A stretch of DNA of 38,921 nucleotides from Alcaligenaceae bacterium (lineage in GTDB: Bacteria; Pseudomonadota; Gammaproteobacteria; Burkholderiales; Burkholderiaceae_B), in NCBI GenBank assembly GCA_947379755.1, contig CANCOC010000031.1, positions 1-38,921 on the forward strand, in the 5' to 3' direction. Positions 8,251 through 17,059 of this stretch are shown here, piece by piece. Each line of letters begins with the position of its first letter. The stretch's first letter is position 1. Made by a program: the position numbers and the translations under genes. The notes beneath the pieces were generated by a model. The model was not told the origin of the DNA and did not search any database. It saw only the letters and a program-made list of their open reading frames with translations.

Positions 8251-9908
8251 TTACCGTTGATATTCAATATGAGGACGGGCTTCGCCAGTCTTCTCAACAC
8301 GCATTGCCTTTGACGGTCGGGCGCTCCAGTGATTGTGACATGCGTATCGCTCACTGGAGAATTGCCAAAAAACACTTTCGTTTATCACATGGTGTAGATG
8401 GTTGTTATATCGATGATCTTGGCTCTATTGGAGGAACACGCGTCAATGGCCAGAGGATCACGCGCTACGGACCACTCAAGCCAACCGATGCGTGCATTGC
8501 TGGCCCATGCCTGCTTCATATCAGCAAGGCTGTTCTTGAAGTGGAGACTGAGCAGGCAGTCGGTGAAACCCCTGGCATGACTCCGTCACATTTGCTCCAG
8601 GATCCAACCAGCCAAACACAGCATATTGCCATAAAAGGCCCTCAGAATCATGTTGAATGTACCGACCTTAAATTCCCTAAACTCAGGCAGTTGCTGCATG
8701 CTGCGTTGATTGAGGCCTTTGATTTGCGACGTCATGACGTTTCGGCTTTGTCAGATGATGCGTTGCGTCAGGAGGCCGTCGCGACGGTTACAAAACTACT
8801 GAATGCTTACCCAGAGGTATCAGGTGAGCTTGAAAAACAGACGATTATTCGACTTGTCGTTGATGAAGCCATTGGCCTTGGCGTGCTGGAGACGCTGCTT
8901 GGTGATCCTGGTGTGACTGAAATTATGGTCAATCGTTATAACGAGATCTTTGCAGAGCGAAACGGTATGCTTTTGCGCGAGTCAACCGGTTTTAGTAGTG
9001 AAGCCGCCGTGCGCGCAGTGATTGATCGCATTGTGTTTCCTTTAGGAAGAAGGATTGACGAGTCATCGCCGATGGTCGATGCCAGATTAAAGGATGGCTC
9101 AAGAATGAATGCCATCATCCCGCCAATTGCGTTGCGAGGTGCGTGCCTGACCATCAGAAAATTCCCCCAGAACCGCTTAACGCTGAGTGATCTTGTATTA
9201 CGCGCGTCCATGAGCAAGAGCATGGCTGATCTGCTTGAACTGTGCGTCAAGCTCCGGCTCAATATTGTGGTGTCTGGTGGAACGGGCTCAGGAAAAACCA
9301 CGCTATTAAATATCCTGGGTGAAGCTATTGCCTGGAATCAACGGCTGATCACAATCGAAGACTCTGCTGAGTTGCAAATTCATCATCCTCATGTACTTTC
9401 ACTAGAAGCACGCCCGGATAACTCTGAAGGGCATGGGAAAGTCGCTATTCGTGATCTGGTCCGTAATGCGATGCGTATGCGTCCTGACAGAATCATCGTC
9501 GGTGAGGTCAGGGGAGTTGAGGCTCTTGATATGCTGGTTGCGATGAATACCGGTCACGAAGGCTCGCTGACCACACTACATGCGAATAGTCCGCGAGATG
9601 CACTGTCGAGACTCGAAACCATGGTGCTCATGGCAAATATTGGACTGCCATTACAAGCAATTCGAGAGCAAATAACTTCAGCTATTCATATCGTCATTCA
9701 GCAATCACGACTACCTTGCGGCAGGAGGGTCATTTCGCACGTTGCTGAAGTCACAGGTATCGAATCCGGAATGATTCAGATGCAGACGTTGATGCATTTC
9801 GATAAAACTACACAGCAATTTATTCGAAGCGTTCTGCCACCTGTATTTTTTGAGTCTCTGGATAGAAATGCTAACCACTTTGTCTGCGACTGGTATGAAC
9901 GACCATGA
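8247..9908 (+). CDS. cpaF: FHA-domain fused CpaF/TadA pilus assembly ATPase
   Basis: The protein of 553 residues is longer than usual CpaF because of an N-terminal forkhead-associated domain at about residues 15-95, seen from [10 protein letters not shown]...IAKKHFRL...[15 protein letters not shown] domains bind phosphothreonine peptides. The rest is a secretion ATPase: the N-terminal CpaF helical region, a Walker A motif GGTGSGKT at residues 344-351, an Asp-box ITIEDSAEL, and the downstream [13 protein letters not shown] and [13 protein letters not shown] motifs. It would drive pilus assembly from the cytoplasmic face. The TTG start overlaps the secretin stop (TTGA), and its end overlaps tadB (ATGA). 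The fusion suggests regulation by, or docking to, a phosphorylated partner; that is inference. Confidence 0.93.
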   Translation: MITVDIQYEDGLRQSSQHALPLTVGRSSDCDMRIAHWRIAKKHFRLSHGVDGCYIDDLGSIGGTRVNGQRITRYGPLKPTDACIAGPCLLHISKAVLEVETEQAVGETPGMTPSHLLQDPTSQTQHIAIKGPQNHVECTDLKFPKLRQLLHAALIEAFDLRRHDVSALSDDALRQEAVATVTKLLNAYPEVSGELEKQTIIRLVVDEAIGLGVLETLLGDPGVTEIMVNRYNEIFAERNGMLLRESTGFSSEAAVRAVIDRIVFPLGRRIDESSPMVDARLKDGSRMNAIIPPIALRGACLTIRKFPQNRLTLSDLVLRASMSKSMADLLELCVKLRLNIVVSGGTGSGKTTLLNILGEAIAWNQRLITIEDSAELQIHHPHVLSLEARPDNSEGHGKVAIRDLVRNAMRMRPDRIIVGEVRGVEALDMLVAMNTGHEGSLTTLHANSPRDALSRLETMVLMANIGLPLQAIREQITSAIHIVIQQSRLPCGRRVISHVAEVTGIESGMIQMQTLMHFDKTTQQFIRSVLPPVFFESLDRNANHFVCDWYERP

Positions 9909-10750
9909 TTTATGTTGCATTAATCCTGTCAGGCATTTCGCTTGGCATTGCGTTCTGGATCGGACAACAGATCATCACACACGCTATGAATCGATACAAA
10001 ACAGTCTTTATGCAAGATGCACGTGCTGGTTTGCGAGAAATTTTTGTGTTTATCGATATCACGCATTTGTGGCCAGCACTGTTAAGTCTGGCAACTGGTT
10101 TAGCACTGATATCTTGGTTAATGATCGATAGTGTGGTCATATCCGCTTTGCTCGCTCTGATGGCATTGATCCTTCCGAGACTTGCCCTGGCACGTGCAGT
10201 ACGTAATAGACTCTCAAATTTTGAACGTCAGTTACCGGATGCCTTACTCGCAATGAGTTGTGCGCTATCTGCTGGTTTGAGTATAGGGTTTGCTTTGCGT
10301 CAAGTTATACAGGATGCGGAGGCACCACTTTCGCAAGAATTTGGTTTGATTTTGCGTGAGCAACGAGTTGGAATCTCCCTCGCTGAAGCGTTACGCAATC
10401 TGAATGTACGCATGCCTTGTGAGAGCGTGCAGATGGCAACCACATTAATGCGTGTGGCCGCCATCTCCGGTGGATCCCTGGCTGTACTGCTTGAGCAACT
10501 TTCTGTAACGATTCGCGAAAGATTGCATATTGACATGAAGATTAGCGTATTAACTTCACAAGGGAAAATGCAGGCCTGGATTGTGGGTGCACTTCCGTTT
10601 GTGTTGCTCGGCGTACTGAGCGCGCTCGACCCTTATTCCATCGATTTGATGCTCAATACAACTATCGGTCAGGCCGTGCTTGGCCTGGTATTGTGTCTGG
10701 AGTGTGCAGGGATATATTTGCTGAGTCGAATTCTTGAAATCCGAGTATGA
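9905..10750 (+). CDS. tadB: TadB inner-membrane pilus platform protein
   Basis: The 281-residue protein is of the T2SS protein F family. It has N-terminal membrane segments, then the cytoplasmic F domain (about residues 100-225) with FERQLPDALLAMSCALSAGLS and the ISGGSLAVLLEQLSVTIRERL segment typical of TadB, followed by two C-terminal membrane segments. With TadC it forms the inner-membrane platform on which the ATPase works. It starts in an ATGA overlap with the ATPase gene. Confidence 0.9.
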   Translation: MIYVALILSGISLGIAFWIGQQIITHAMNRYKTVFMQDARAGLREIFVFIDITHLWPALLSLATGLALISWLMIDSVVISALLALMALILPRLALARAVRNRLSNFERQLPDALLAMSCALSAGLSIGFALRQVIQDAEAPLSQEFGLILREQRVGISLAEALRNLNVRMPCESVQMATTLMRVAAISGGSLAVLLEQLSVTIRERLHIDMKISVLTSQGKMQAWIVGALPFVLLGVLSALDPYSIDLMLNTTIGQAVLGLVLCLECAGIYLLSRILEIRV

Positions 10751-11663
10751 ATTGCTAAGTTTTTTTGCAATAAGCAGTGGTGCGATTGCAGTGTTTTGCA
10801 TTTTACTTTTTTTGATTCGTTTTCAACGCCAAAAGGGTAAGTTCTTTGCATTAAATGTCGATCCGCAATGTAGAGCCCCAGATCTGTTGCAACATTATTT
10901 ATTACCCAAATATTGTTGGTACCTGATCCATGCCGTTGGTATTCAAATATTGCCTTGCATGACATGGAGCCAGCGTGATCGTATCAACAAAGCGTTACGG
11001 TGTGCTGGAATGCCAGCTTGGGGATGTGCAGATTTCTTTGCTCTTCAGCTTGTAATAGCTATTTGTTCAATGTTATTGCTCGCATTGTTGGTGTTTGTCT
11101 TTAGTACTGAGCAACTTTTTTCATCTTCTTCATTTGGCTTGATCGTTGTGACCGGACTCGTTTCAGCGGGATGTCCACAGTTCTGGATCCGTTCACGCAG
11201 CAAGCGCAGGTTGATAGATATTGGGCGAGGTTTGCCGTTTTTTTTAGATATGGTGGCGTTAGGTCTTGATTCAGGCATGAATCTTCAGTCGTCAGTGCAG
11301 CTGGCGATTGATCACCTTGAATCAGGCCCCCTGAGGCAAGAGTGGACGCAGACCCTATTTGATATGCGATCCGGACTCTCGCGTGCGGAGGCTTTGCGGC
11401 AAATGAGTCAGCGCGTTGAGCTGCAGTCGGTTCGACAATTGGTCGCGGCACTGATACAGGGTGAATCTATGGGCCTGAGTCTCTCCGGAACTGTTGGAGA
11501 ATATGCCCGCCAACAGCGTCAGGCCCGGTTATTACAGGCAGAAAAGCTCGCACTCCAGGCCCCGATTAAAATGTTATTTCCACTCGCATTTTGCATCTTT
11601 CCGTGCACATTTCTAGTACTCGGATTTCCTGTCGTGGCCCAGCTGATGGGGCTGGAGTCATGA
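10734..11663 (+). CDS. tadC: TadC inner-membrane pilus platform protein
   Basis: This 309-residue protein is the second T2SS protein F-like member of the pair, with DIGRGLPFFLDMVALGLDSGMNLQ at about residues 160-183 and GESMGLSLSGTVGEYARQQR, both typical of TadC, and membrane segments at either end. The best frame starts with TTG at 10734, overlapping tadB by 17 bases; TTG at 10752, just after the tadB stop, is an alternative. No in-frame ATG lies nearby. The end overlaps the DUF192 gene as ATGA. Confidence 0.88.
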   Translation: MKSEYELLSFFAISSGAIAVFCILLFLIRFQRQKGKFFALNVDPQCRAPDLLQHYLLPKYCWYLIHAVGIQILPCMTWSQRDRINKALRCAGMPAWGCADFFALQLVIAICSMLLLALLVFVFSTEQLFSSSSFGLIVVTGLVSAGCPQFWIRSRSKRRLIDIGRGLPFFLDMVALGLDSGMNLQSSVQLAIDHLESGPLRQEWTQTLFDMRSGLSRAEALRQMSQRVELQSVRQLVAALIQGESMGLSLSGTVGEYARQQRQARLLQAEKLALQAPIKMLFPLAFCIFPCTFLVLGFPVVAQLMGLES

Positions 11664-11974
11664 TTGATTTGTCGATTGCCCGTGGTGTATTACAGAGGAC
11701 TTCGGGCCTGTTGTTCCGGGCCAGACTCACACCTGGAGAAGGTCTATGGATTCACAGATGCCGCGCTGTTCACACCATTGGCATGCGCTACCCAATCGGA
11801 CTGTATTTTCTGGACCAAAACAGAAAAGTGATCCACGTGGATCCAAAGGTAGAGACGATGCGATTTTCGTGGTGTCAACAGGCTGACTCTGTAATTGAAA
11901 TGCTACCTATCGACATGACAACGCTTTCGCAGACGGTTCACGAGATAGAGTCGTTATTGGAAGGATCAAACTGA
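11660..11974 (+). CDS. small DUF192 family protein at the end of the Tad operon
   Basis: The ATG at 11660 overlaps the tadC stop codon (ATGA) and gives a 104-residue protein with the DUF192 pattern: RTSGLLFRARLTPGEGLWI, then VHTIGMRYPIGLYFLD and KVIHVDP. DUF192 proteins are small beta-barrel proteins of unknown biochemical function. Most are secreted, but this one has no signal peptide, so it is probably cytoplasmic. A longer frame from 11591 would extend into tadC and is not needed. Its tail overlaps the convergent membrane-protein gene by 37 bases. Tight linkage suggests cotranscription with the pilus genes. Confidence 0.8.
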   Translation: MIDLSIARGVLQRTSGLLFRARLTPGEGLWIHRCRAVHTIGMRYPIGLYFLDQNRKVIHVDPKVETMRFSWCQQADSVIEMLPIDMTTLSQTVHEIESLLEGSN

Positions 11975-12750
11975 TCCGTGTTATCACGATCACTTGATTC
12001 AAATACAGAAATATAGTTTGGGTAAAAACTGCAGTACAAGATGCTGCCAGCAACAATATTGATTGGTATCTGGATTGTCGCTGCCATGCTGTCGCTGAGT
12101 CCTAACAGTACCAATAAACTCATCACAAGATCAATTGCAATGAATACACCGATCCATACCAGCCCATAGACCATAAATGCCCATTTGTTGCGCCAACAGG
12201 CTACACCACTAAAAAACAGGGACTGCATGAGGCTGAGGCTGTGCCACCCCACCAGGGCAGGTGCGTACCAGAAGAGGGATGCCATGACAACATACATCAC
12301 CGCAAATATGATCATAGGCGTGCGAACGGCTTCTAGCAAAGGCACCAGATTGTTGCTTGTAGTTGCCAGCTGGACAGAGTCTGACAGCTCTGTCATGAAA
12401 GGCATGAACGCAATCAATCCCATAAATATACAGAGCGCAATGTAGACCGAACCCATCGCGATCAGTTTTTTGAATACATTTTTTGTTTGAAGAGGGGCAA
12501 ACCACATTCCAAGCAGCATTTTTTGACCAGCCGCAGCATGCCGACTGGCACAGAGCGTGATGAAGGTCACAGCAGGCATGAGTGCGACAAAAACAATTGG
12601 GCCTACTGGTGGCGTAATACTGGCCACCATCAGGATCAGGCTGATAAACATCGCCCACGAAAAAAAGGCGAGTGGCTGGGAACGAAACAACGTCCAGCCA
12701 TCAAATGCCCAACGCAGACCTGCTCGGGCGGGAAGCGCAACAGCTTGCAT
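11938..12750 (-). CDS. BPSS1780-type multi-pass membrane protein
   Basis: A hydrophobic protein of 270 residues with about five to six membrane segments begins with VALPARAGLRWAFDGWTLFRSQPLAF, the recognisable start of the BPSS1780 family found in Burkholderiales. Its function is unknown. I chose ATG at 12750 rather than the TTG three bases upstream: the sequence reads AAGGA (plus-strand positions 12757-12761), six bases, then ATG. The ATG overlaps the homoserine kinase stop as TGATG, so the two genes form an operon. Confidence 0.75.
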   Translation of the reverse strand: MQAVALPARAGLRWAFDGWTLFRSQPLAFFSWAMFISLILMVASITPPVGPIVFVALMPAVTFITLCASRHAAAGQKMLLGMWFAPLQTKNVFKKLIAMGSVYIALCIFMGLIAFMPFMTELSDSVQLATTSNNLVPLLEAVRTPMIIFAVMYVVMASLFWYAPALVGWHSLSLMQSLFFSGVACWRNKWAFMVYGLVWIGVFIAIDLVMSLLVLLGLSDSMAATIQIPINIVAGSILYCSFYPNYISVFESSDRDNTDQFDPSNNDSIS

Positions 12751-13727
12751 CAAATATCCTTGGGTAATGCTGGTATCACACCGAACGTGCGCGCTGAGAG
12801 CACGCGTTCGAAATGTTGGGGGTCATGGGGCTGAAGGCTTTGGGCTGGCCTGGGTAAGTAGTAGTCAAACAGTCTGGATATCCAGAAGCGAAGTGCCGCA
12901 CCTCTGAGCATCGCAGGCCATGCATCGCATTCGGCTTGGGTAAAAGGCCGTACTTTGGCGTATGCACGCAGCCAGGCGTTGACAAGCGACGGAACAAAGG
13001 TGCCCTCGGGCCTGGCAATACACCAGTCATTGACGCTTACCGCAACATCAAACAGCCAGCTATCGCAACCCGCGAAGTAAAAGTCAATGAAACCACCCAT
13101 TTGAGGTGCTGCATGCGTACCAGCAAATAAAACATTATCGCGAAACAAATCGCAATGGGCCGGGCCTCTGGGCAAGGTGAGCCATTCTTGAGTCTGTTGT
13201 GACTGACGTTGCTCTGCGAGCGCCTGGCTCAATAATTGTGCTCTGCCTGCATCTAGAAATGGCATGACAACTGGTGCGGTCTGTTCCCACCAGGCCAAAC
13301 CACGGAGGTTTGGCTGAAATATCTTGAAATCCTGTGCCGCAAGATGCGTTCGGGCGAGCGTCTGACCTGCTAACTCACAGTGCTGAGCCGTAGGTTCGGG
13401 TTCGTAGTCGCCAGGTAACCGCGACACAATCGCTGCGGGCTTACCTTTAACGATGGATATCCTGGCACCGTCGAGGCGGGTTTGTGGCATGGGCACCGGA
13501 ATCTTGCGTTGCGCCAGATGATGCATCAGTTCGATATAAAAGGGGAGCTGGTTTGTAGTGAGGACTTCAAAGATGGTGAGAACGTATTGCCCTGTTGTCG
13601 TTGTCAGAAAATAGTTCGTATTTTCGATGCCAGCGGCAATCCCCCTTAGGGAAAGCAGATCACCCAGCGCATAGCTTGAGAGCAGGGCACGGGTATCCTC
13701 ATCACTGACTGTTGTAAATACGGCCAT
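12750..13727 (-). CDS. thrB: homoserine kinase, aminoglycoside-phosphotransferase fold
   Basis: The 325-residue protein phosphorylates homoserine to O-phosphohomoserine, the step before threonine synthase. It belongs to the APH-fold ThrB type rather than the GHMP type. The N-terminus MAVFTTVSDEDTRALL and the segment GIENTNYFLTT are typical. The catalytic loop HCDLFRDN gives H191, D193 and N198, followed by GFIDFYFAG with the metal-binding aspartate. It is divergent from dusA over a 97-bp gap and is translationally coupled to the downstream membrane-protein gene. Confidence 0.9.
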   Translation of the reverse strand: MAVFTTVSDEDTRALLSSYALGDLLSLRGIAAGIENTNYFLTTTTGQYVLTIFEVLTTNQLPFYIELMHHLAQRKIPVPMPQTRLDGARISIVKGKPAAIVSRLPGDYEPEPTAQHCELAGQTLARTHLAAQDFKIFQPNLRGLAWWEQTAPVVMPFLDAGRAQLLSQALAEQRQSQQTQEWLTLPRGPAHCDLFRDNVLFAGTHAAPQMGGFIDFYFAGCDSWLFDVAVSVNDWCIARPEGTFVPSLVNAWLRAYAKVRPFTQAECDAWPAMLRGAALRFWISRLFDYYLPRPAQSLQPHDPQHFERVLSARTFGVIPALPKDI

Positions 13728-13824
13728 AAGATTTATTGAAGTTGTATGATCTGTTGAAATTGAGTTTTGATTTTAGCAAGGAAGCCATTGTCTTCCTTTT
13801 AAGTGTTCAATCACCATATTACAC

Positions 13825-14826
13825 ATGCAACAACTCCCTGAATCACTGAGAAAAGACGGCTGGCGCCTATGCGTGGCGCCCATGATCGACGTAACAGATC
13901 AGCATTGCCGTTTTTTTCATCGTTTGCTTGCTCCTCATGCCCGGCTTTATACCGAAATGATTACAACCGGAGCATTGACGCACGGTGATGTGCAGCGCCA
14001 TCTGGACTTCAACCTCCAGGAGCATCCGGTTGCCCTGCAGCTTGGCGGCAGTGAAACAGAAGCTTTGGCCCGGGCAGCCAGGCTGGGCGAGCAATGGGGA
14101 TACGACGAAATCAATCTGAATTGTGGCTGCCCTTCAGAAAGGGTGCAAAAAGGGGCATTCGGTGCATGCTTGATGGCTGAGCCAAACCTTGTCGCAGACT
14201 GTATCAAAGCCATGCAGGATGTGGTCTCTGTTCCCGTCACGGTTAAACACCGCCTGGGTCTCAATTATGAAGACAGTTACGATTTTGTGCGTGATTTTGT
14301 TGGAAAAATTTATGATACTGGCTGCAGAGTATTCATTATTCATGCACGCAATGCCGTACTGAAAGGGCTATCACCGAAAGATAATCGGGATGTTCCGCCT
14401 TTGCGTTATGACGATGCCGCCCGTCTGAAGGCAGATTTTCCCGATGCTGTGATGGTGCTCAACGGTGGTTTGTCGACTCTCGAGATGTGTGATGCGCAAT
14501 TGAGTCGGTTTGACGGAGTGATGATCGGACGCGCTCCCTGGCACGACCCAGTTATTCTGCGTCAGATTTCTGATGCATGGTGGCCTCAGGAGGCAGCTCT
14601 TTCCGAGGAGGCGCTGATTGACGCACTGGTTGATTATGCTAACAAGCAGGTCGATCAGGGCGTGCCCTTGAGAATCATGGTCCGTCCATTGCTGGGGCTT
14701 TTTAACGGCCGTCCGAATTCCAGGCTGTGGCGTCGCATGCTGTCAGACTCAAAACTGCTGAATCAATCCCGTGGAGAGTTGATTCGCCAGGCATGGCATC
14801 AGGTTGGACGCATGACGCAGCTTTAA
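13825..14826 (+). CDS. dusA: tRNA-dihydrouridine synthase DusA
   Basis: This 333-residue flavoprotein reduces uridine in the D-loop of tRNA (positions 20/20a for DusA). The start LCVAPMIDVTDQHCRFFHRLL, the catalytic cysteine in NCGCPSERV (C102), the VTVKHRLG lysine, the IIHARNAVLKGLSPKDNRDVPPL segment and VMIGRAPWHDP are all characteristic of DusA rather than DusB or DusC. Its end overlaps the convergent CBS-domain gene by four bases. Confidence 0.93.
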   Translation: MQQLPESLRKDGWRLCVAPMIDVTDQHCRFFHRLLAPHARLYTEMITTGALTHGDVQRHLDFNLQEHPVALQLGGSETEALARAARLGEQWGYDEINLNCGCPSERVQKGAFGACLMAEPNLVADCIKAMQDVVSVPVTVKHRLGLNYEDSYDFVRDFVGKIYDTGCRVFIIHARNAVLKGLSPKDNRDVPPLRYDDAARLKADFPDAVMVLNGGLSTLEMCDAQLSRFDGVMIGRAPWHDPVILRQISDAWWPQEAALSEEALIDALVDYANKQVDQGVPLRIMVRPLLGLFNGRPNSRLWRRMLSDSKLLNQSRGELIRQAWHQVGRMTQL

Positions 14827-15281
14827 GCAACGGGTTCCTGATCTTCGCTGGGCCAATCCCGGATATATGCCTTTAGCATCGAGTTTTCGAATTTCTGGGC
14901 GGCAACAATCGCTTGTGCCATGTCGTAAAAAGAAATCACGCCCATTAGCACTGGCCCATCCATGACAGGAATGTAACGCGCATGGTTTTCAAGCATGAGT
15001 CGCTGCACTTCAGTCGCGTCGGTGTTTGGAGAAACACTGACGGGTGCGTCATCCATAATGCTGCGCACGCTAGTACTGCCGACTTCGCCATTGTTTGCGC
15101 TGACGTGCCGGATGATTTCGCGAAAGGTCAGCATGCCTCCGAGAGTGCCGTGATCCATGATCACAAGTGAGCCAATATCCTGCTCACTCATGGTTTGAAT
15201 GGCTTGCGCGACAGGCATGTCGGGAGAGGCGGTATAGAGGGTGTTGCCCTTGACCCGCAGAATTTCACTGACTTTTAGCAT
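14823..15281 (-). CDS. two-CBS-domain protein
   Basis: A 152-residue protein consists almost entirely of a CBS pair (about residues 5-65 and 72-130), including the patterns VAQAIQTMSEQDIGSLVIMD and ARYIPVMDGPVLMGVISFYDM. Such pairs bind adenosyl ligands such as AMP or ATP. What this one regulates is unknown. GGAGA lies seven bases ahead of the ATG. The gene overlaps the end of the YihY-type gene by 17 bases, so the two are transcribed together. Confidence 0.85.
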   Translation of the reverse strand: MLKVSEILRVKGNTLYTASPDMPVAQAIQTMSEQDIGSLVIMDHGTLGGMLTFREIIRHVSANNGEVGSTSVRSIMDDAPVSVSPNTDATEVQRLMLENHARYIPVMDGPVLMGVISFYDMAQAIVAAQKFENSMLKAYIRDWPSEDQEPVA

Positions 15282-16587
15282 GATGTGTCTCCGCTGTGCC
15301 CTGTTGTGGGTCTAATTGTAGTGGTTGGATGAGTGTCTTGTCATGGTGCAACAGCACATCCCCAAGTGTGGGGGCATTTTGGTGCAGAATCAAGTCCGAT
15401 AGCGCCTGAGCCAGATAAGGTTGGTCTTTGATGCACAATTCGTGCCTGTCAAACGCAAGTCGGTCAAACAGAGGGCCTAACGCTGTCGATTCCGGATCGC
15501 AGGTGAGTACCCAGAGGTCTTGGCCCTGCCAGGAAGTGCACGCCACCATACCCAACTGTGCCAATATGGTCAGTAAAGGCTCCAGCGCCTTGGGTTGAAG
15601 TCGCAGTTGCGTCATCAGTTGTGCATGTGTCAGGCCTGGCGGCGTGGTGCCACGTGTGCATTCCAGGCATTGCAACAAGGTCAGTGCATCGAGCAAATCA
15701 GAGCCTGGTTTTGATGCTGAGTCGAGTCGCTGAAGCCGGACGCTCGGAAGGTTTGCCGCCACCATTGCCCCAAGTAGCACACCCAGCCAAGAAACATACA
15801 CCCAGATCAAAAATACGGGCAAGGCTGCAAAGGCCCCATAAATCACGGTATAGGTCGAAAATTGCGACACGTAAAAGGCAAAACCGAACTTCATGCCTTC
15901 GAGAATCACCGCTGTGACAAAGCCGCCAATCAGTGCATCTGTGCGTCTGACTCTGCAGTTTGGCACGATGATAAATAAAATACTAAATCCCAGTGCACTC
16001 AGCACAAAGGGGATGCAATTCAGCGTCACTTCAAGAAAATGAGGAATCTCAGTGACCAGACCTAATGATTCTCTGGCCAAAAATCCGGTTGTCCATAGGC
16101 TGGCCCCGGTCAGCAAGGGGCCAAGAGATATAAGTGCCCAGTACACCAGCAATCGCTGACCAATGGTTCGCTGGCGATTGACGTGCCAGATGTCATTAAG
16201 TGCTGAATCGACAGACATGATCAATACCAGCACGGTTAACAGCAGGAATCCTCCTCCGATTGCTGTGAGACGTGACGCCTGGAGGGCAAATTCGTTTAAA
16301 TACTTCATGATGGTTTCAGAAATATCTGGTGGCATCAAAGATGTTGCCAGAAACGCCTGCAGGGCATCACTGAAATCATGGAATAGAGGAAATGCCGTGA
16401 ACAGGGACAAGACCACAGCGAGCAGGGGCACAATGGCCAGAACCGTGGTGAAGGTGAGGCTGGAGGCCAGTTGAATGGTCTTTTCTTCTTCAATTCGCGC
16501 CCAGGCAAAATGCAAGACTTTGAGCGGGTGCCTGCCCGCAGAACTGCGTACACTCGTTTGTTCAGATGCAGACGATTGGTCTGTCAT
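15265..16587 (-). CDS. YihY/BrkB-family inner-membrane protein
   Basis: The 440-residue protein has about six membrane segments in its first 290 residues, with the YihY signatures SLTFTTVLAIVPLLAVVLSLF and FLIWVYVSWLGVLLGAMVAA, followed by a soluble C-terminal region (about residues 300-440) that resembles a winged-helix domain. The physiological role of the family is not established; the name BrkB comes from a serum-resistance study in Bordetella. The start at 16587 is well supported because AAGGAG (plus-strand 16595-16600) sits seven bases ahead of it. A longer frame from 16623 would add 12 residues and span this site. Confidence 0.85.
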   Translation of the reverse strand: MTDQSSASEQTSVRSSAGRHPLKVLHFAWARIEEEKTIQLASSLTFTTVLAIVPLLAVVLSLFTAFPLFHDFSDALQAFLATSLMPPDISETIMKYLNEFALQASRLTAIGGGFLLLTVLVLIMSVDSALNDIWHVNRQRTIGQRLLVYWALISLGPLLTGASLWTTGFLARESLGLVTEIPHFLEVTLNCIPFVLSALGFSILFIIVPNCRVRRTDALIGGFVTAVILEGMKFGFAFYVSQFSTYTVIYGAFAALPVFLIWVYVSWLGVLLGAMVAANLPSVRLQRLDSASKPGSDLLDALTLLQCLECTRGTTPPGLTHAQLMTQLRLQPKALEPLLTILAQLGMVACTSWQGQDLWVLTCDPESTALGPLFDRLAFDRHELCIKDQPYLAQALSDLILHQNAPTLGDVLLHHDKTLIQPLQLDPQQGTAETHHAKSQ

Positions 16588-16594
16588 GCTTTTA

Positions 16595-16600
16595 CTCCTT
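16595..16600 (-). promoter_or_regulatory. ribosome-binding site fixing the yihY-type start
   Basis: On the minus strand the sequence AAGGAG lies seven bases before ATG at 16587. It decides between this start and the longer frame that begins at 16623. Confidence 0.8.
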
Positions 16601-16621
16601 TCATCAGGCGATAATAGCAGC

Positions 16622-17059
16622 ATGGAACACTCAAATCATGCGGCCAATCCGCTCGTTTTAAACCTCAGACTGCAGCGTATTGCTCTGATTTCATTACTCG
16701 CTCTGATGCTGTTGTGCGTCTTGTGGGAGACATGGCTGGCACCTTTGCGTCCGGGTGGCACGCTGATGTTCATGAAAGCGTTGCCACTCGCTTTTGCAGT
16801 GCGAGGTGTCGCGCGTGGCAGTCTGTACACAATTCAGTGGGCTTCGATGCTGATTTTGCTGTATCTGATGGAGGGGGTTGTGCGTGTCATGTCCGATCCA
16901 GCCGGCCCATCTATCGCACTGGCATGGTTGGAAATTTTGTTTTCGAGTGTGTTTTTTATAGCTTCCTTACTCTACGTTCGGCCTGCCAAGCGGGCAGCAA
17001 AGGCGGCAAAAAAACAAGCAGCGATGCTGCCGTCGGTCAATGGGAGTCCTAAAGCATGA
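16622..17059 (+). CDS. DUF2069 small membrane protein
   Basis: From ATG at 16622 a protein of 145 residues is read, with four hydrophobic segments (about residues 22-40, 48-64, 70-92 and 100-118) and a basic, Ala/Lys-rich C-terminus. The motif ETWLAPLRPGG and the layout fit DUF2069, a proteobacterial membrane family of unknown function. A longer frame from 16475 runs antisense through the start of the divergent yihY-type gene and is not credible. Its end overlaps selO as ATGA. Confidence 0.75.
   Translation: MEHSNHAANPLVLNLRLQRIALISLLALMLLCVLWETWLAPLRPGGTLMFMKALPLAFAVRGVARGSLYTIQWASMLILLYLMEGVVRVMSDPAGPSIALAWLEILFSSVFFIASLLYVRPAKRAAKAAKKQAAMLPSVNGSPKA

Noticed and set aside
12209..12658. A 149-codon minus-strand frame within the BPSS1780-type gene.
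   Set aside because: It overlaps the real membrane-protein frame on the same strand and reads as a Cys/His-rich shadow.
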